Source of the DNA: CAJBLF01 sp964613015
GTDB lineage: Bacteria > Patescibacteriota > Gracilibacteria > Absconditabacterales > Absconditicoccaceae
Reading direction: 5' to 3'
NCBI GenBank assembly: GCA_964613015.1
Contig: CAZTFP010000011.1
Span: 1-44,509 of the forward strand
DNA: 44,509 nt
Part shown: positions 10,896-21,265 of the stretch, piece by piece
Position numbering within the stretch: the stretch's first letter is position 1
Layout of the letters: each line of letters opens with the position of its first letter
The notes under the pieces: generated by a model
Database searches by the model: none
Seen by the model: the letters and a program-made list of their open reading frames with translations, nothing else
Told to the model about the DNA's origin: nothing
Made by a program: the position numbers and the translations under genes

Positions 10896-11228
10896 ATGCA
10901 ATACACAGGAACCGTAAAATTCATTTGACCAAAAGAAACTATTGGAGCAAATGCATTAGAAAAACAGACTATCGTTTTGGAAGAAGAGACTGACAGAGAG
11001 TTTAAAGGTGGATTGGCAGTTGATTTTTTCAAAGAAAAGACAGAATTAGTAAGTAATCTAAAAGTTGGAGATCTTATTACTGTGTACATCAACACAAGAG
11101 TAAACGAATCTAAAACCCAACCAGGAAGATACTTCAATAGTATCACAGGATGGAGATTGGAAGCATGAGCTGGAAGCGAAAACAAAGGTAGTAGTAAAAA
11201 AGAAGATAATGATGATTTACCGTTCTAA
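10896..11228 (+). CDS. DUF3127-like OB-fold protein with SSB-type C-terminal tip
   Basis: 110 residues. The core has the order seen in DUF3127 proteins: a beta-rich region with TIVLEEE, KVGDLITVYINT and then GRYFNSITGWRLEA. The last residues EDNDDLPF match the acidic tip of single-stranded DNA-binding proteins (DDDIPF type) that recruits repair and replication partners. So it probably binds single-stranded DNA or mimics SSB. TGA is Gly at FIGP and after RLEA. A TATACA box sits 6 nt before the ATG. It is likely the last gene of the der-lspA region, with a strong terminator 100 nt downstream. Confidence 0.7.
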
Positions 11229-11238
11229 ATAAACTATT

Positions 11239-11311
11239 GGCCTCCTTTATCAAGGAGGAGGCTTGTCCTTGGCGAAGTCAAAGGGTATCCGCCGATGCGG
11301 ATGGAGGATTT
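11239..11311. repeat. GC-rich palindromic repeat element (intergenic)
   Basis: Two hairpins in tandem: CCTCCTT-tatc-AAGGAGG (11241-11258) and ATCCGC-cgat-GCGGAT. Base composition is far richer in G+C than the surroundings. The first hairpin has the same plan as the CCCCCTTTATTAAGGGGG hairpin inside comEC (41363-41382). It looks like a dispersed REP/MITE-type element. Confidence 0.6.
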
Positions 11312-11326
11312 AAAAAAACAGTTAAA

Positions 11327-11356
11327 CAAAAAATGGCCATAATCGGCCATTTTTTC
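11327..11356. terminator. Bidirectional terminator between convergent genes
   Basis: AAATGGCC-ataatc-GGCCATTT flanked by A residues on the left and T residues on the right. It serves the plus-strand SSB-tailed gene and the minus-strand gene ending at 11375. Confidence 0.85.
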
Positions 11357-11374
11357 ATTGTTATTTTTTAGAAA

Positions 11375-11815
11375 TTATTGTTTTGGTGTATAAGTGATAG
11401 ATTTATCGAAAGCAAGCAGAGGAATAAATATGAAAGGAAGTAAGAGAAGTCCTATACCAAACGCTCGATGTTTTCAGAATCTTTTTGCTCGGTCAAAAAG
11501 CACTACAATCATAAGGATACCAAATACGGGGGGCAATAGTAACCATCGAAGCCATGCACCTGGTCTGCCTGCTACCTTCAACATAAGGTAAAGATTATAA
11601 AACGGGATAAAGATACCCCATCATGGTTTTCCTGCTTTCTCAAAGACCTTCCAATAAGCTACAATCAAAAGAACAATGACTGCTATATAGATAATCATCC
11701 ATAATATAGCCAATCAGCCAAATAGTACTCAAAAAGTTCAAGCCATAGCCTTGAGCGCTACGGGATCGATACTTCATGTCAACAAAACACCAGATGCTTG
11801 TAGAGCAACACCCAT
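11375..11815 (-). CDS. DUF5684-like small membrane protein
   Basis: 146 residues with about four membrane segments. The central block, WKVFEKAGKPGWGIFIP then FYNLYLMLKVAGRPG, is characteristic of DUF5684 membrane proteins, which have no known biochemical role. Six TGA codons are read as Gly, including the one in AGKPGWG. The C-terminus ends LAFDKSITYTPKQ. The ATG at 11815 is the first in-frame start. It is 89 nt downstream of the baseplate-J-like gene on the same strand. Confidence 0.75.
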
Positions 11816-11904
11816 AATTTTTTTGTGAAAAAATAAAAACAATAATAATCAAATAATATATAAATATAATTATCTTACAAGGAATATTTATAGCCAGAAT
11901 GCCA

Positions 11905-13449
11905 TTATTTTCTTATCGTACTACCATTTACGGACATACTAATTCTAGATTTTAACTTGGAAACAGTCGTATACCAAGGTGGTCTAATGGTTATAGTAAA
12001 TGAAGAAATTTCTGGATAGGAAAAGAGAACTTCTCTAGCCTTATCCTCAGTCATTCAGACAATACGCTCTTTGATATCGGGTAATATATTATTAATATCT
12101 TTTGAAAAATCATAATATTGTTTAATATCGACTTTTGTTGGGATGATAAAGACATTTCCCGTACCTTGTTTCATAGTATTGAAAAACACTATCGACGAAG
12201 TATCCACACTAAACACCTTCATTTTATCATATAACCTCTGTTTTACATAGGCATCTACCTCTGCAAGTAAATCAGCTCTTTTAATATAATTGAAACTAAA
12301 ACGAGCAATAACCGTTCACTTGATAAGTGGTGTTTTTTCACCAGGGACATCGGCAATCTGAACTCCCATGATTTGAGTAGAAATAAGTGGATCAAAATCC
12401 AAAACCATGGTTTCGGGTGTTTGGAAATTGGTAGATACAATATTTGCTTTTTGCTTATATATAGCATCTATGAGTTTTCCCGAAAGGATTCCAATATCTT
12501 TGGCGGAGACTACTCATTGAGACTGAAGATTCCCTCAAGAAAAATCTTCAAGTACCTGTCCATAGATATTTTGAGTATAATAACTATCTGCTACATTTTT
12601 GATAAATAGCTGTGTTCATTTGGTGATATTTCCTCTAGATCCCATAAGTACTCATTGAATGTCTTGTTCCATAGCTCTTATAAGAACATCTGTTTTTCAA
12701 GGATTGTTTTCTGTTCCCTGAAGGACAGTAAAATCTCTGACAGCCACAAACTGACGTCAATCATCAGTTACAAATCTAGTACCCCTGACGAACGAATAAT
12801 CTTGGGGAACCTTATTAACAATCTCAATGGTTCCCTGAGATGGTTGTTGGATATATTTTATATTTGCAGTACTTATGGTCATATCATATTTGTAATCAAT
12901 ATATCCAGTATAATAAGGTATAGTAAGATATCTAGAATCTTTTTGAAATTCTGTGTCAGAAAAAGGATAATAGCGGAAATTATAAATTACACTCTCTATT
13001 TGACTAGTAGGGATAATATTTACACGAGTACTAGGGAGAATAAGCGAATACAACAGAAATAAGATAATGAGAACAAAAAGAATTTCAAAAGCAAACACTA
13101 CATAAAAAATATAATTTTTTTTGGTATACACTTGGAGATGGAATTTTTTAATATTAAAGAAAAAATCGTATGCCAATCTTAAATATTTAATGACCTTGTG
13201 TTTTTCTTGATGCAGAACAGTAAGTCCCAAGCTAGAAAAAAAATACTTAGATTTATCTGTTTTGGTGACAAATAGCGCATTCAGATTCTTCTTTTGTAAG
13301 AGTTCCTTGATTTCTTTTCCTCGCCATTCATTATCGAAAAAAGAATGTTCAGGATCAATATAAATATAGATAGTTCTACCGCTAGGCACTTTCTCTATCG
13401 TCTTAAATATTTTATACAAACTATGTTCTTTGAGAAAAAATAACTTCAT
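11905..13449 (-). CDS. Membrane-anchored baseplate-J-like extracellular protein
   Basis: 514 residues. A cytoplasmic N-terminal domain of about 115 residues with no clear family (contains VPSGRTIYIYIDPEHSFF) is followed by one membrane segment (about 118-142) and a long extracellular part. That part has the pattern GTIEIVNKVP, VRGTRFVTDDGRQF, then TDVLIRAMEQD, like the beta domain of baseplate J/gp47-type proteins (GTV..n, aGTrv.t.dG..F, v.v.A...G). CPR genomes often carry such anchored proteins, so this is more likely a surface protein than a phage tail part; no other phage genes are near. In-frame TGA codons restore Gly in turn positions. Confidence 0.6.
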
Positions 13450-13537
13450 ATATGAAAACCAATAAGCTATAAAAATTTTTTAGTCATTTTTTATCGCGAA
13501 GCTTTTATCTATTTTTGTCTATTTTCATCATAAAGTT

Positions 13538-14317
13538 TTATTGTAAATCAGTGATTTTTTGTCGTCTTTTATAGATAAAATAACAAATAAGTGCGACAAC
13601 CCAAGCAGAATATTGTTGTATATCAAACATAATAGTTCCCAAGGAAAATACCATATGTCTAGGATATTGTTGTAGAAGCAAAACGAGACTTATAAGGATC
13701 AAAATAAGTGAAAACCCAAGCATTCCATATCCAAACCTTTTTTTCTTGAGGATTTTGATATAAAGCACAACAAAGAGCGACCCTAAGGAAAGAAAAAGAC
13801 CTATAGGATAGACCAGATTAAATTTATTTCGTTGACTATCCGAATGAAGCGATTTTATACCCAACCAAGAAGTAGTACTAGCACCTATAAAATTATCTCC
13901 CATCAAAAGAAACAATCATAAAGGAACCAATGATATGGTAAAAGAAAGAAAGAATATATCTGACCAAACTTTTCTATTTTCCACCCTCGTGATCTTCTTA
14001 AGAAATACGGATACCGAAACAAACACACCAATCAAAATTCACGTAAAATGAAATCTATATCCATAAGGAGAAAGTAATGTCAGAAATTCAGACCAGTTGG
14101 TTGGAAACACTCCTACGGTAAAAAGAAAATTGACATATGATCAGAGAAAATAAGTTAATACAATCAAGAACGGTAACCAGTAAAAAAATTTCCAGAAGTT
14201 TTGATGATATCTTTTAGTCAGATGCTGGGCAACGAAAACAAAAACAAGAAAGGAAACAATAATACCTATTCCAGTCATATAAAATTTGAATCACCATAAG
14301 ATAATATAGGGATACAT
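13538..14317 (-). CDS. Lgt-like membrane protein with degenerate active site
   Basis: 259 residues, about seven membrane segments. The layout follows prolipoprotein diacylglyceryl transferase: YRFHFTGILIG stands where Lgt has MSFHGGLIG, PLGLFLLMGDNFIGAS where Lgt has PLGLaLGRIGNFiNGE, and QRNKFNLVYPIGL where Lgt has HPSQLYEalleG. The His is kept but the HGG glycines and the signature Arg of GRIGN are not. So it is either a highly diverged Lgt working with LspA (10407) or a non-catalytic relative. TGA supplies Gly in FTGIL and PLGLF. The ATG at 14317 is the first in-frame start. Confidence 0.5.
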
Positions 14318-14554
14318 ACAACTAATTAATAATTAAAAATTAATAATGAATAATAGGTGAAATACCTTTTTATCAACTACAGTAATCTACAATAGTCTAC
14401 GATGAGACAAAGCTTCCATTATTCATTTTCATATCATTCTTCAAAAATATTTTCTGTTGTGATTGAATGATATATTGTTGACCAAACAACAATTCTTCGT
14501 TGTACTTCTTAACTATTTGTTGTTCAACTATCACTAGTCATTATTCATTAATTG

Positions 14555-16057
14555 TTATCTAAGGAATTCTATAATCTTAGTTTCTCTGATACCCGTTACT
14601 CTAATGATACCGGGATAATCAAGTTTTTCTTCAATCTTTTCACCGATAGTTTTAAGTAATTTTTCTAGCTCGCTATCAGATATTTCTTTTGGATTAACAT
14701 ATACCATAATTTCTCTACCAGCTTGCATAATATGTACTTTATCAATACCAGGTATTTCATAGATAAGTTTTTCAAGTTCTCCCATCTTTTCGATAAAGAG
14801 GTCTTTGGTATTGAATCTTGCACCAGGTCTAGATGCAGATATAGCATCAGCTGCAGCGACAATCCAAGAAATAGGATTACTAATAGGTACATCGTAATGA
14901 TGTGATTCTGCAGCATTGATAATCACAGGATCCATACCAAGTTTTTTCAACACTTCAGCTCCAATAGCGGCATGAGATTGTCCAGTAGTAGCTATGATTT
15001 TTCCGATATCATGAAAAAGTCCAGCTTTTTTAGCTAGAATAGGATCAAGACCAAGTTCAGTAGCAATAGCTTCAGAGATTTTAGCTACCTCAATACTATG
15101 AGTCCAAAGGTTTTGTCCATAACTATATCTCAGAGAATATTGTCCAATCATCTTTACTAGTTCAGGTTTCATCATAGGAATGTTGAGCATAGCAAGTGCT
15201 TCCTTACCCTTTTCTGTAAGTAAGTTTTGAAGATCAGCTACTACTTCATTATACGTCTTTTCTATGTAAAATGGATTAATTCTTCCATCTTTGATGAGTT
15301 TTTGAAGCATAGTTGCAGCGATATATCTTTTTTCACTATCAAAAGAGGAAACTCTGACCGTCAATGGCGTATCATCTACAATAAGTTCCACTCACGTCAT
15401 TTTTTCGAAATATCAGATATTTCTTCCTTCTCTTCCAATAAGTTTTCCTTTTATGTCTTCATTAGGAAGATCAATACTTCTGGTAGTAAATTCATCTACA
15501 CTATTGACTGCAACTCTTGGTAATGCTTGAGCAACAATAATCGCAGCCTCTTTATCTGCTTCTTCCTTTTTGATGGTCTTAAGTTTTTCTATAAAGATAA
15601 TCATGTCTTTTTGATATTCTTTTTCTACATTAGAGAAAAGTTGTTGTTTAGCCTCTTCTTTAGTCAACTTAGCAATTTCAGAGATTTTATTCATTTGTTC
15701 TTGAATAATTCTATCCATCTCCTTCTGTTTATCGGTAAGTTTAACTTTTTCTTGTTCTAATTTTTCCAGTTTTTCATCCATTTTTTCTTCTCTAGCAAGA
15801 AGTCTATTTTGAATGACATCCATTTTTTCAAGTCTTTGTGTTTCAATTTTTTGAGCTTTTTCTTCAGCTATTTCTAGCGATTTTTCAGCTTTTTTCTTAG
15901 CAGCATCCAACATTTCCTCTTCAATTTCTTTTACTTTTTCCATTCTTTTTTTGAAATCCAATGCTTTTTGGGTCAGTGTTTTTTTATATCCATAGAACCC
16001 ACCCAATCATCAAGCCCCCAGGGCCAGGATAATCAATACAATACCAAGTATATTCAT
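14555..16057 (-). CDS. rny: Ribonuclease Y
   Basis: 500 residues, typical length. A membrane-anchored endoribonuclease that starts mRNA decay. Order: N-terminal membrane segment (residues 2-20, ending GAGGLGG with two TGA-encoded Gly), long Lys/Glu-rich coiled coil (about 25-190), KH domain with KGKLIGREGRN (about 207) and an HD domain with THSIEVAKI and LFHDIGK (about 343), then ESHHYDVP and ADAISASRPGAR, all family hallmarks. The gene stands alone between the Lgt-like gene and the divergent hflX. RNase III is also present in the window. Confidence 0.96.
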
Positions 16058-16196
16058 GATAATAAAATAATTAATAGTATAAAAGAGATACAAACCCTGG
16101 ATATGTTCAGGGTAACATCGATTTTATCCCAATTTTAAAGGATAAAAAAATCACGTATGGGTGTGAGTATACTATTTACTCTATAACTTTCAACCG

Positions 16197-16272
16197 AAAA
16201 GCGCCCAGGATAGTTGCCAAAAATATAAAAATATGTATGTTGGTGGTAAACGATTTGCACCCGGGTGCTTTT
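16197..16272 (+). promoter_or_regulatory. Candidate structured leader/attenuator of hflX
   Basis: AAAAGCGCCC (16197-16206) can pair with GGGTGCTTTT (16263-16272). The right arm also belongs to a shorter palindrome GCACCCGGGTGC (16257-16268) followed by five T. The two structures exclude each other, as in attenuators or riboswitches. TATAACT at 16182-16188 could be the -10 box. No known riboswitch class is recognised. Confidence 0.4.
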
Positions 16273-16312
16273 TCAGTATATTCAAGCTATATTTAGAAAA
16301 AACAGCAAAAAA

Positions 16313-17443
16313 ATGGAAGAAAACAAACAAGCATTGAGAGTGTTTCTCGTAGATATTGTAAACAAAGATATTACTCCAGAACTTTTAGGAGACAGAATGA
16401 ACGAACTAGAAAACCTTTTAACAACCTATGGTGGTCTAGTCGTTTTGAAAAAATTTCAAAAAAAAGATCAACCAGATTATCAGACCTATATCGGTAAGGG
16501 GAAGCTCGAAGAAATTATGGCAGACATGGTAAGATTTGATTTAAATTTATTGATTGTGGGTAATGTTCTTAAACCATCACAGATTTACCACATCAACGAA
16601 TTACTACGTCCCATAGGTGCAACCGTACGAGACAGAGTTGATTTGATTTTGAAAATATTTGACAAACACGCAACAAGCATGGAATCAAGATTACAGGTAG
16701 AACTGGCAGCTATCAGACATATGGGACCTAGGATTTTTGGTATGGGAATGGAACTTTCCAAACAGTGAGGTAACGCAGGAGGAGGAAAATGAGCGATGAG
16801 AGGAATTGGAGAAACCAATACAGAAATCATGAAAAGACATTTGAAATACAAAATTTTGAAAATAGAAAAAGAGCTCAAAGAATATGAACAGATGCGCAAA
16901 CTTCATAGAGATTCCAGAATCAGAAAATGAATGCCGACCGTTTGAATCGTAGGATATACCAATACCGGAAAGTCATCATTATTGAATGCTATGACAAAGA
17001 AATGAATTTTAGCTGAAGATAAATTATTCGCGACCTTAGGTACTCATGTAGGAAAACTCTATATAATGACAGATTCTGAAACAGGACAATGAAAGGAAAT
17101 ACTTCTCAATGACACCATTGGATTCATCCGCGATTTGCCTCCCAAACTTATCAAATCATTCTCCTCTACCCTAGAAGATAGTATTGAATCTGATTTGCTT
17201 TTACACGTCATCGATGCTTCCGATCCATTTATAGACGAAAGAATATCAATAGTAAACCATATTTTAGACGAAATCTGAGCTAAACAGAAGAGAATTATGG
17301 TATTCAACAAAATAGATCTCTTAGACAAAACCCAACTCGCAGAATTGAAAAAACATTTCCCAGACAAAGAAAATGTTCGAATTTCCGTCACAAACGCAAT
17401 CAATCTAGAAAAGATTAAAACAGCAATAATCAGTAATTTATAA
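16313..17443 (+). CDS. hflX: GTPase HflX
   Basis: 376 residues. HflX splits and rescues stalled ribosomes. An N-terminal HflX domain includes TYIGKGKLEEI, RPIGATVRDRVDLILKIF and ESRLQVELA; a Gly-rich GGNAGGGKGAMRGIGETNTE linker leads to a helical region and a GTPase domain with GYTNTGKSS (about residue 213), LFATLGT, NDTIGFI and FNKIDLL. The ATG at 16313 is chosen over an in-frame ATG at 16265 because the latter lies inside the leader hairpin. At least eight TGA codons are read as Gly. A GC-poor intergenic region with a hairpin follows. Confidence 0.94.
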
Positions 17444-17781
17444 ATAAGTATAATAGAATTATGTATAACTAAAATAGAGAAAATATGGATAGAAAAGTGA
17501 TATATTTATTAATTTTTTATATATGAAAAATGAAAAATAAAAAATAACCATAGTATAAATATTTGATGCATGAATAGTCTCTCTCCATATTGGAAGCAAT
17601 CAATATATTTGAACTGAAGTGAGTCACACGTATGTATGGGAAGAAAGTAAGATGAATAGATATTGTATAGTGAAACGACAGTTCATTGGATTTGTATCAG
17701 AATAGATTTTTTTTGTTACTTTTTGTGGCAATGGCAAAAAGTGACCCAAGCGGAGCGTTTTAAATAAAGAGAAATAATAAT
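17444..17781. other. Intergenic region with bidirectional hairpin and an ORF remnant
   Basis: Between convergent hflX and the acetyltransferase. GTTACTTTTTG (17715-17725) pairs with CAAAAAGTGAC (17735-17745), a hairpin that could terminate both genes. A plus-strand frame open from 17559 to 17705 (49 codons, no ATG at its beginning, several TGA read as Gly) has protein-like composition but no recognised family; it may be a gene remnant or chance. Confidence 0.4.
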
Positions 17782-18198
17782 TTATAATATCTTTTTCATA
17801 ACATATCCACCCTCTTTTTTATGCTCTATAACAACAAATCAAAAGTGTTCATAGAAATTTTTTGCATATTCACTAGAATTGAGATTAGCATCTGTATATC
17901 ATAATTTTTGTATTTCTCATAAAACCTTTCGAATAAGAATCTTTCAGATTCATTGTCACTGATATTTGGGATCTACAAAAAACGTAGACAGATGATTTTC
18001 ATAATATCATCAAATTCCCACGACCAAATCTCAATCCTTTGCTACAAAATATGTTCTCGTTTTTAGATTAGCAAGAAAGTGTTCTCTTACTCAAGGTATA
18101 TTTTCTGGTTTCTTGTTGACCTCCTTATAGTTTTGTATTCTAATTTCTAGACACCTTTCAAAATCAGATTGTTTAAAATTTTCTAGAGTTATTTTCAT
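17782..18198 (-). CDS. GNAT-family N-acetyltransferase
   Basis: 138 residues. Transfers an acetyl group from acetyl-CoA; the acceptor is unknown. The acetyl-CoA loop reads VDPKYQGQGIGKILI (about residues 81-95), the classic Q/RxxGxG/A motif, and YEHFGFV near the C-terminus is the usual last motif. Ten in-frame TGA codons occur in 138 codons, three of them being the glycines of the QGQGIG loop; this is among the clearest evidence in the window for UGA as Gly. It lies 22 nt downstream of the CMP-kinase-like gene on the same strand, so the two are probably co-transcribed. Confidence 0.88.
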
Positions 18199-18220
18199 CA
18201 CACAAAAAAAACAAGTAAAG

Positions 18221-18778
18221 TTATTTTTTTAGTGTCTTCATAAAATCCTCAAACTCTTCCAAAACCTGGTCAAAGGGTTTGTTTGTTGTATCTAGTATTT
18301 TTGTATAGTGAGATGTATCAGTAAAATCGACACCATATACATTCAAAAGTCTTTGTCTCACTTTAGACATTCTATTTTGATTAGACTCTAGAGCCTCTTG
18401 TATAGTGACATATTTGGGTTCTTGTTTTCATCTATCGGCCAGAAATACTCTTTCCGCTCATTGTGCAGGAGAGACATCCAACCATACCGAGGTGATATTA
18501 GGAAGAATATAAAATCACATCCTCCATCAGACAATAACATCTCAAGAACAACTTTCAACAAACTGTTTTGTCTCCTCCTCTATTTCTCTATCTTCTTGTG
18601 GACTACCTTCGATTATTGTATCATATTCGGCTACCGTTAGTCATTTCGCTACCGCCCTATCTCTGAAAAAGGTCTTTCAGACATCAACGGTTTGCATTCA
18701 ATATTTTTTCACTATAGCATCAATAAGTGCAGATTTTCATGATCAAGCAGGTCAGGAAAGAGATATTTTCAAGGACAT
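18221..18778 (-). CDS. Cytidylate-kinase-like P-loop kinase (archaeal type)
   Basis: 185 residues. The P-loop is SGPAGSGKS (about residues 8-16), in which three of the four Gly codons are TGA. DVGKTFFRDRAVAKGLTVAE, then PQEDREIEEE, VWLDVSPAQGAERV and VYGVDFTDTSHYTKILDTT match the layout of the archaeal CMP kinase family (small NMP kinase with a short LID). The expected reaction is CMP or dCMP plus ATP. Eleven TGA codons are read as Gly. Substrate specificity cannot be settled by eye; other small NMP or shikimate-type kinases are possible. Followed by the acetyltransferase gene. Confidence 0.75.
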
Positions 18779-18853
18779 ATACAAAAAATTATGATTAAAT
18801 AGAACAAATGGAAGTATTTATTTTTCACTTTTAATTTTTCATTAGGTTTAAAT

Positions 18854-19111
18854 TTACACCAGTAAATTAAGTATCATATTCACACTTTCTTCCAAAACTG
18901 GTTGATTGAGCGAATAAAAGATAAACTGACCCCTTCTTTCATCCAAAACCAGATTGGATCTTTTTAAAACATCTAAATGATGGGATAATGATGCTTGAGT
19001 AATTTCAAAATGGGTCAATAGTTCAGAAACCGTCATTTCTTTTTGCTTCAAAAGTTGGATTATTCTTCTACGATTCTTGTCAGACAATGTCTTGAAGATA
19101 ATATCCATCAT
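18854..19111 (-). CDS. ArsR-family winged-helix transcriptional regulator
   Basis: 85 residues. The start FKTLSDKNRRRIIQLL and helix-turn-helix VSELLTHFEITQASLSHHLDVLKRSNLV are typical of ArsR/SmtB repressors; RGQFIFYSL is the beta wing. No metal-binding Cys pair (CxCxxC) is visible, so the signal may not be a metal. The ATG at 19111 gives the normal family N-terminus; an in-frame TTG 54 nt upstream would add an atypical extension. It is divergent from the FecR-like gene at 19528 across a 416-nt region with palindromes, possible operators. Confidence 0.88.
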   Translation of the reverse strand: MMDIIFKTLSDKNRRRIIQLLKQKEMTVSELLTHFEITQASLSHHLDVLKRSNLVLDERRGQFIFYSLNQPVLEESVNMILNLLV

Positions 19112-19527
19112 GTTGAAATGTTTGTTAGCATAGATAAATGACTGAAACTTTGTGAAAACATTCAAAGAAGCTACAAGTTTTCAAACATCAAAGGTATGCT
19201 TACGATTTTAGAAGACTTAATGAGTAAACAACATAAATTTTTCTATATTTTAAAAGCAATTCGGCTCATCTATATCCAAATAAAATAATATACTTAAAAG
19301 ACAAGAAAACAAGAGAAACAGCAAAATAAGGAGAAAACAAAAGATAGAATAAAAAAGGTAAAATTGTGACTAAAACAGTAGTTTCCACACCACAGAAAAA
19401 TATATTACATATTTTATGAAATATGTCAATCTAAGTTGGTTTAGACAATATACTTTGTTGTCACAAATTGTCTACTTATTCGTATATATGAGTGTAACAA
19501 TGCTATATTTCACAATATAACCATTCT
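19112..19527. promoter_or_regulatory. Divergent control region with palindromes
   Basis: No gene is seen in these 416 nt. Two dyads stand out: CATATTT-tatg-AAATATG (19408-19425) and TAGACAAT (19442-19449) with ATTGTCTA (19467-19474). Both are nearer to the FecR-like gene and could bind the ArsR-type regulator. TATAAC (19516-19521) lies 6 nt before the ATG at 19528, a leaderless-type arrangement. The left half is A-rich without clear structure. Confidence 0.45.
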
Positions 19528-20874
19528 ATGAAACTCCAAGAATTCTTCGACACACAAAAAGACATACACCTTACTGATATAGATAAGTTAGATCTCTATC
19601 AGAATGTTTTATATAAGAAAACAAAAAAAACATCATTAAGAAGATCATCATTTGTACATGCAAAATATTTTGTATATACTATGATATTCGCAGTATTGAT
19701 ACTAGGAACATATGGAATATATTTTATAAATAATGATAATTTAAAAGACTACAACTGGTTTGCCATCAAAACAAATACAACCAATACGGTACAAGCAGAT
19801 TATATCGCCCAAGTGATAAATGTAAAATGAAATTTCTTTATAGAACATAACGGCGTTTTAGCCACAACAAATAATATAGAAAATGGCGACACTATCTTAC
19901 TCAAACAAGATGCACAATTAGTATTCGAGATCAATAGTGGTACCCAGTCCAAAATTATATGACCAGCAAAATTAATTATACAAAAGACAGACACAAATGA
20001 TTATAAACTCAATCTGATTTATGGAGACTTCATTCAGATGGAAGGAAACCAAGAAAAGACACAAACGATTGAACTCGCAATCAACGACATCACGGTCAAA
20101 CAACAAGATAAATCACAACCACTCAATTTTAAATTTATAAAGAATGGTAAAAACCAAATTTTTCAAAACAATGGAGCAAATATAGTTGTTACCAAAAACA
20201 ACGGAGAAAATAAAGGGACAACGATAAGTAAACAACAAGTAGTAGCGATACAAAACAACGATATCAAAATTTTCGCAAATATAGACAAATTTACCAAAGC
20301 AGTCGAAGAAAAAAATGTCTCTCAAACATTTTCATTGACAGACACAATAAACTCAGGAACAAGTAACAAAGAAGAAACAACGTTACTTAGTTTATTAAAC
20401 ACACCACAAATTACAGACAGTAAAGAAGACATAAGCAAAAGTATTTCTTCAACACTCGGCGACGAAAAACAAATTTTAGACCCAAGCCAAGATGAAAAAG
20501 TAAACACTAGTCTATATATAGATTTTTATACCCCAGAACTCAAAGAACTTGAAAACACATTTATAGCGGGAAATGATGAAACATTCAATATTGCTTATGC
20601 TAAAATAGAAAAAAGAATAGAAACAGTATATCAAGTTTTCAATATAGCATACAATAAAACATCAGGAGATCCTGTGCAAAAAATGAAAGAATTAAAATGA
20701 AACATCAACACCTTAGAAACAACAATAAATAACACCTATAGTCTTCCACCAAAATATAGTGAAAGTCTTCAAAACATAGTGAAAGCAATAAACAACACAC
20801 TTAACCAATGATATTGAAGCAATACTAAGCATGAATCAACCAACACAACAAGTGGTGATATAAGTCAAAAGTAA
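19528..20874 (+). CDS. FecR-like single-pass membrane protein
   Basis: 448 residues: a cytoplasmic end of about 46 residues, a membrane segment (about 47-69) and a long external region. The segment with NGDTILLKQDAQLVFEI and KIIGPAKLIIQ resembles a FecR domain (a beta-stranded sensor-type domain). The rest is Asn/Thr/Lys-rich, with a helical stretch near the end. No sigma factor gene lies next to it, so a role in FecI-type signalling is not supported; it may be a surface protein. Few TGA codons are present, all near the middle and the end. A second FecR-like gene follows at 21266. Confidence 0.55.
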
Positions 20875-20917
20875 AAACGAAATAATCTAAGTTTTTTTTA
20901 TTGTATAAAAAGATTCT

Positions 20918-21169
20918 ATGCTTATTTTTTTTTATAAAAATGATGGAAGAAAACTCAAACAAATTATAACCTGACTACTCAAATCATGAGCAGCTAGCAA
21001 AATCAGAAGAATCAATTATACACAATCGTATACGCTTGACGAAACCACTACCAAAATCAAAAAAATAGAAGAAAAGGCAATCATCATAGAATATATTCCA
21101 GAAAATGTTGGAAAACTAGAGTCAATGTTAAAAAAATTAGATATTAAAGAATTTACAATAATAAAATAA
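20918..21169 (+). CDS. Small hypothetical protein
   Basis: 83 residues, basic, no signal peptide, no family recognised. It has a tidy alpha/beta composition (starts LIFFYKNDGRKLKQII and ends KKLDIKEFTIIK). Two TGA codons (Gly) occur at residues 19 and 24. TATAAA at 20904-20909 is 8 nt before the ATG. A hairpin and T-tract follow at 21177-21218, so it is likely a single transcript or the end of the FecR-like unit. Confidence 0.65.
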
Positions 21170-21176
21170 TTTACGT

Positions 21177-21218
21177 AAAAAATTCCTTAAAATAGGCTTT
21201 GCAAAGGGGATTTTTTTT
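21177..21218 (+). terminator. Terminator after the 83-residue gene
   Basis: AAAATTCCTT pairs imperfectly with AAAGGGGATTTT, followed by eight T residues. Confidence 0.65.
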
Positions 21219-21265
21219 AATATACTCATTTTTAGTTACCACATTTTACTTCATACCATTATATA

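Noticed and set aside
12655..13062. 135-codon plus-strand ORF
   Set aside because: It lies antisense inside the baseplate-J-like gene and has no family features; a shadow of the AT-rich coding strand.
11905..13449. Prophage tail baseplate gene
   Set aside because: The baseplate-J-like domain is on a membrane-anchored protein and no capsid, portal, terminase or other tail gene is in the window.
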